From NCBI GenBank assembly GCA_023091665.1, contig JALJCQ010000014.1:434001-498000 (forward strand): a stretch of 64,000 bases of DNA. The letters are read 5' to 3'. Positions 59,601 to 64,000 of the stretch are shown in pieces. The notes under the pieces are model-generated. The model was not told where the DNA came from, did not search any database, and saw nothing but the letters and a program-made list of their open reading frames with translations. The position numbers were made by a program, and so were the translations under genes. Position 1 is the first letter of the stretch; each line of letters opens with the position of its first letter. Origin of the DNA: Pythium myriotylum. Lineage: Eukaryota > Oomycota > Peronosporomycetes > Pythiales > Pythiaceae.

Positions 59601-61148
59601 AGCCCTGCGTGAACGCGTGAGCGAATAGATCGATGCCGATCGTGCGATCATCTATATCGACAAGCGTTGGTTGTAGCGATGTGAGCGACTTGACAAAGCT
59701 CGTCTTGCCCCATTGAGTTGGCCCTACGACGCAGAGCTTACGACGGAGAATGAGTTGGTCGTGCCCAGACTTGGTCACTTCGGCCAAGTAGGTGAAGACG
59801 GAATCTTCACCTCGCTCGATGACTTCTACCGGAACTTCCAACAGCGTTGATTTGTTTGCTTTTCGCTCTTCTTCCCAATGTTTCACACAGGCTCGAAGCC
59901 CGTTTTGCCAGCGAATTGTCCGTGTCACAATCGAGTCGCCTTCGGAGCTTGCGGTCTCAAGCTCCTTGTGGTGCCTTTTCGTTAGCGTTGCGAGTTCTTC
60001 CTCACATGAGATGTCCCACTGAGCACCAGACGTGGTCAACAGGAACACAGTCGGGTAGACGCGGCCGCATTTCTTGTTTGGACTGAAGAGGGCATAGTAC
60101 ATGGCCGTTCGTCCATCCTAAAACACCATCGAGCTCAGCTCCACGAGTGAACAGCCTTCGACTGATGAAAAAATGAGCGCACCTTGTCCTTCGCGTTTAC
60201 GCTGGCTCCGTTCTCGAGGAGATACTCGAGCACACTGAGCTGGTCTCGACTAGCCGCGTCATGCAGTAAGGTCACCCCACCCTTCTCCAATCCAGTCCAG
60301 TGAGCTCTCCGATCAGGTCTTTTCGTCTCACTACCGCCCGCACCTTTGCAGCAGAGTTCACGTCAGCGCCGTTTTCGATGAAATACTTGACAATCTCGAG
60401 CTTCCCGTCTCGCGCCGCCGGCTGAAGCATCGACACGCCCCGCTACAAAAAGGGCCACAGTATTTAACCATCTCCCCTCTTCCGAGTCCCCCTCGACGAC
60501 CCAGCCACGTACCCACATGAGCGCCTTCAAGCCGGCGCCCTTGCTCACGAGGTAGTCGACGACATCGATCCGCTCTTTCTCCAGCGCGAGGTGCACGACT
60601 GAGAGTCCCTCCTACACCGAACCAGCCCTCAGAACCTCCCCTCAGCTTCACGCGGTCGCTACCGAACCGATTCCTTCTCCTACCTCGTCCGTCGTAGCGT
60701 TCACGTCGGCGCCGTGCTCGACGAGGCATTGCACAAGCGCGAGCCGCGCGTGGCGCGCCGCAAAGTGGAGCGGCGTGAACCCTCGCTATCCACGCCATCT
60801 CCGTTAACCGTTCGCGCAACGAAGAAACCAGACAAGCAAGACGCACCGGCATCGTGGCGTTGATCGGCGCGCCCTTCCGGAGCAAGAACTGCACGATGTC
60901 GAGCTTGTCGTTGCGCGCCGCCACGTGGAGCGGCGTACGTCCTTCCTGTCATCCGGCAGTCAGCGAATCGTCCGGTTGATCCACGGGCATTGTCTGAATA
61001 CACGCACCGCGTCGGTCGCGTCGATCCGGTGGCCCTGTACCACGAGCTGCTGCACATCGGCGCGCGACTTGGTGGCGCACGCGTCGTGGAGCGGCGTCGC
61101 GGCGCGCGAGGGCGCTCTCGTCCGCTTGCCGCCCTTGCCCCGGCCCAT
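56614..61148 (-). CDS. Ankyrin-ROC-COR-C2-like protein, apparently intact (ROCO B)
   Basis: Starts at 61148 with MGRGKGGKRTRAPSRAATPL. Six short exons follow, each coding one ankyrin repeat (GRTPLHVAARNDKLDIVQFL, GFTPLHFAARHARLALVQCL, GLSVVHLALEKERIDVVDYL, GVSMLQPAARDGKLEIVKYF, GVTLLHDAASRDQLSVLEYL, DGRTAMYYALFSPNKK). One large exon (about 60110-57720) carries the ROC GTPase: P-loop GPTQWGKTS, switch DFAGQDEYQ and base-recognition GTKMD. A COR domain follows (WEYEFSAEVADTIFEQFAVQ, KMPWLPRDMGWYMEKSW). After introns come KLSPRATVALLRDLLKLHNS and a C2-like module (GIKGLTAWDWRKVYCKWQLI, SRLSVRVKRPSRC), ending in the exon to 56614. No stop or frameshift was seen. ROCO proteins dimerise through COR and hydrolyse GTP; no kinase domain is attached. 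Confidence 0.85.
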
Positions 61149-61977
61149 GAGGTTGCACTCCCACGGAGCGAGATATGAAATGCACGGCTGGGCCAATCGC
61201 GTGCCCGAGAGGATTTGGAACGTGGGCTGAAAGCGTGGAAGCCTGTCTTCGTCGTCGAGTGGCTCAAGTGTCCAGAACGACAGACAGGGAGGTCTCACTG
61301 GAGAGAGAGTTGAGATGTTGATGGCGTGTTGGGGGCGAGCATGGGAATTCGTGGGGAGCGGGAGCGAAGTGAGGGCCGGCATGAATGATGATGCAAATGA
61401 AGTCGATTGAGTTCAACAGTGTGAATCCAAATAGCTGGGACCTGCTGAATGGGTTCTGCCTTTGAAAAGACTCGGAGCGTCCTGATAATCGTTCTCGGTC
61501 CCTTTCTTCGAGTCAGTTTAGGTTCGTGGATGGATGGTGAGGAAGAAGGCCCTGGCGTGACGCCTAGGACACGAGCGCTGCAAAATTCTGTGGGAGTGGT
61601 GACTTTCGGATCGAGAGAGCCACGACGGAGCAGGAATGGAACTCTGGTGTGACCGGAGGTTGTCCCACTGCCTCCACCCGTATGTCCCTTGACTGACCAA
61701 AGAAAGCATCACCTTCCACCAGCCCTTGCCACTCGCACTGGTAATTAGTCGCGTTCGTTTCCATCGTCATCTGGTGAGGAAGTGACTCGGCCACGGTGGC
61801 GTTGGCTCGCGTGGTCTTATTCTCGTTGATATCAGCGCCCAGTGATTTACACGTCTCTGGTAGGGCAGACAGCCACACACGGCGTGGATCGGTATGAGCT
61901 TAGGCAGAGCACGTGATAGCAATTCGTGTTAAGGTATACTTAGTGTACGTATGTCGAGTTTCAAGTTGGTGTCGTCA
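61149..61977. other. Intergenic, ROCO B to ROCO C
   Basis: A 0.83-kb gap between the start of ROCO B and the end of ROCO C. No gene recognised. Confidence 0.45.
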
Positions 61978-64000
61978 CTAGGCTGCACGCAAAGAGCAAG
62001 AGACGAAGGCCTTCGAGCCCCGGCTCGAGTTCCCACTCGAGGTTAAGGCGATTTTAATGGGCTTGCACTCGAGCGGTTGCTGGGAGTCGTCATCTGGCAT
62101 GAAGTCACGCAGCCACACCGAGCCTTCTCCAATGAACCTGCACAGACAAACCCAGTGAGCGGAACTCAATCTAGACTCGACAAAAGAGGTGGCAGGTGTC
62201 TTACTTGGTTGTGAAGATCAGGTGGCTCGGGCGCTTCACTCGAACAGCAAGGCGGCACTCGCGCAGCATATCAGCTGAGATAACGCACGACAAAGTAAAC
62301 GACGGAGACGAGTTCTTCCAGTTTGGAGGAGACGAACTGTCCTCATGCTCGCCCGTCCTGCCAATCGCGAGCGGGGTCCTGGATTCGCCGTAGAGAAGCT
62401 GCCACTTGCAGTACGTTTTGCGCCAGTTCAATTCGTTCAGACCAGTCGCGCTTTCGATGGATAACAGTAACGGAAATTTGGACGAGGACACGCTTTTCAA
62501 CGATGAAGACGACGACTTCGGTGATCCCATAGTTTTCTTATGGGAGCTGGTTGGGGAGCTAGACTGGATCGATGAGCTCGTCGGAGACGAGTGACCGTTG
62601 TTGTTCTTCGATGATTCCGCAGATGGTGTCGCCGCAAGTACATCACTCACAGTGAAATCGTCGCGGTCGCATGGTGTGAGCTGGTCTCCCAAGGTCATGA
62701 TTTCATGGCGGCTCGCCCAGATGTAATGGCCATCCGCCGTCGCTGCGCATTCAAGATTGCACAAGTCGCAGATCGTGAGCTCGTCGAAATTCGCGTCATA
62801 CATTTTGAGAATGTCGCGCAGCAACGCCATTGTGCCTCGAGGGGATAATTTTTGGGCCGATTCTCTTGAGTTGAATGGCCCAGCTTGAGAGAGATCAAGA
62901 TTGTCGATGAGGTTGTGGACTGTTTGGGCTCTTGTCACTTTACCCTGAATAGCTACAACACGAAAGAGACACAATGAGAAATAGTTCCTATCAAGTCATC
63001 AACGAACAACGTACTTGGTGACGTCCAACCAATAATCTTCTGTATAATACCGAGCGAAACGACTTCGGGCACGACGTTCGAGCAAACCCACAGACCATTC
63101 TACAGCGCCACAACCGTTTGATCAGAAAATTGTAAGGAAAAAGTATGAAACAAATCGATCGTAAGTACCTGGATCCACGAGCCGTACTTGGAAAAAAACT
63201 GTGGCAGCACTTGAATCTCGATTGGAACATGGAAACACATGCCCGACAAATCACTTAGCATTTGCAGCACGATAGTCTTGGATTCTTCATTGTACTCTAG
63301 CGTCCACAGTGCCGGGTACTTGCGGTATGTATCGCCAGTGACAATAAGCTTCTGAAGTACGTCGAGACGGTTCACCGTCTGCTTGACCAACTCCCGCATG
63401 CGGAGCTGCTGCAGTTTTCCGGGATGTCGCCAGGCCTTCTCGATGAACCAGTTGAGGTCTGGAGGCAGCCATCTCATCTGACGCCGCACTTTATCCTCAT
63501 CTGTACCTACTGAGACAGCGCTATTCAGGGCGCTTGTTGCCTCCGACAGCCGTTGACGACCTCCCCTGTCGTCGAGAATATACCGCGAGACAGTTAACCC
63601 AGGGTAGCCATCGAGTACGTTCTCAAGCGTCATCACCCAGTATCGTAAGTACTGCCATCCGACTTCAGCGTTCTCTACAGCTACCTCAATGATGATGACA
63701 TCCCGATTCATATCCCCGGAAATAAGCGATACTCGCGAAGCAAAGTCTCCCTCGACAAACGACTCAATGCAGTTCGGCCAAACTGCCCGATTGAAGAGAG
63801 AGGTATAGCTCTGCACGGCAAACTGCTCGAAAATTGTTCCGGAGACTTCGGACGATAGTTCGTACTCCCAGCACATCGTGGCAATGGGTACAACACCCCT
63901 TCTCGCCATCTGCGATCGTTCCTGGAGGAGCCGCTTGGTGACCGCTGGCTTGCGCACTTTCCAGTAGCTTGGAACGATGAGGTCCGAGTCAAACGCTGCT
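61978..64000 (-). CDS. ROCO protein, C-terminal part (ROCO C), 5' end outside the window
   Basis: Exons read from the right edge: COR region (MCWEYELSSEVSGTIFEQFA, QMRWLPPDLNWFIEKAWRHP, ending near 63165), a short exon near 63100-63010, then TVHNLIDNLDLSQAGPFNSR through KLSPRGTMALLRDILKMYDA, a serine-rich linker (SSSIQSSSPTSSHKK) and a C2-like part (GLNELNWRKTYCKWQLLYGE, RLAVRVKRPSHLIFTTK). The last exon (about 62139-61978) starts FIGEGSVWLRDFMPDDD and ends in SCSLRAA and a TAG. The linker is longer than in ROCO B. Tandem with ROCO B on the same strand. Confidence 0.8.

Noticed and set aside
1..64000. RXLR-dEER or Crinkler effectors
   Set aside because: No secreted frame with RXLR followed by an acidic dEER motif, and no LFLAK start, was found. 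R-x-L-R strings seen are in shadow frames.
1..64000. CRISPR arrays, bacterial operons or replication origins
   Set aside because: Repeats present are minisatellites and inverted duplications; introns and promoter types are eukaryotic.

Overview
The window reads as nuclear DNA of an oomycete (Phytophthora/Pythium-like). The signs are GC-rich third codon positions, short GT..AG introns of about 50-80 bp, compact genes, and an oomycete-type core promoter (Inr-like YCAYTYY followed by CAAATCG, CAATTCG or CAAYCTGCC) about 30-90 bp upstream of many starts. Gene families typical of oomycetes are also present: ankyrin-ROC-COR (ROCO) proteins, tubby/LURP-one-like (LOR) proteins and secreted flavin amine oxidases. 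The genus cannot be named from sequence alone.

Layout. Bases 1-1516: 5' part of the splicing factor gene SF3A3 (minus strand, at least five exons, running off the left edge). Bases 2.6-27.3 kb: an array of seven secreted FAD amine oxidase paralogs (AO1-AO7, both strands) with three intronless LOR genes (LOR1-LOR3); a multi-pass membrane pseudogene lies inside it. AO4 and AO5 form a tail-to-tail palindrome with a 55-bp spacer. At 28.7-29.6 kb is a class I SAM methyltransferase. Bases 29.8-31.9 kb: a ROCO pseudogene with internal deletions. Bases 32-43 kb: two separate long inverted repeats, each with a head-to-head pair of tiny secreted cysteine-rich peptide genes, with a decayed hAT-like transposase and LOR4 between them. 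Bases 43.4-48 kb: a 750-bp element with 17-bp terminal inverted repeats, fragments of ROCO genes, and further peptide genes and relics. Bases 48.5-64 kb: three ROCO genes (A plus strand with one in-frame stop, B minus strand and apparently intact, C minus strand and cut by the right edge), interspersed with more peptide genes.

How the genes may act together. The amine oxidases carry signal peptides and sequons, so they probably act outside the cell and would release H2O2. All four LOR proteins start MGxxxS, so they are probably N-myristoylated and membrane-tethered. The ROCO proteins combine one-ankyrin-per-exon arrays, a ROC GTPase, COR and a C-terminal C2-like module, as signalling scaffolds. 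The peptides (about 50-62 aa precursors, four cysteines spaced C-x3/4-C-x10/11-C-x3-C) are the least familiar element: at least six intact genes and three broken copies share a signal peptide, core promoter and, in most copies, an upstream block. No functional link between peptides and ROCO genes is shown by sequence; they share a duplication-prone region.
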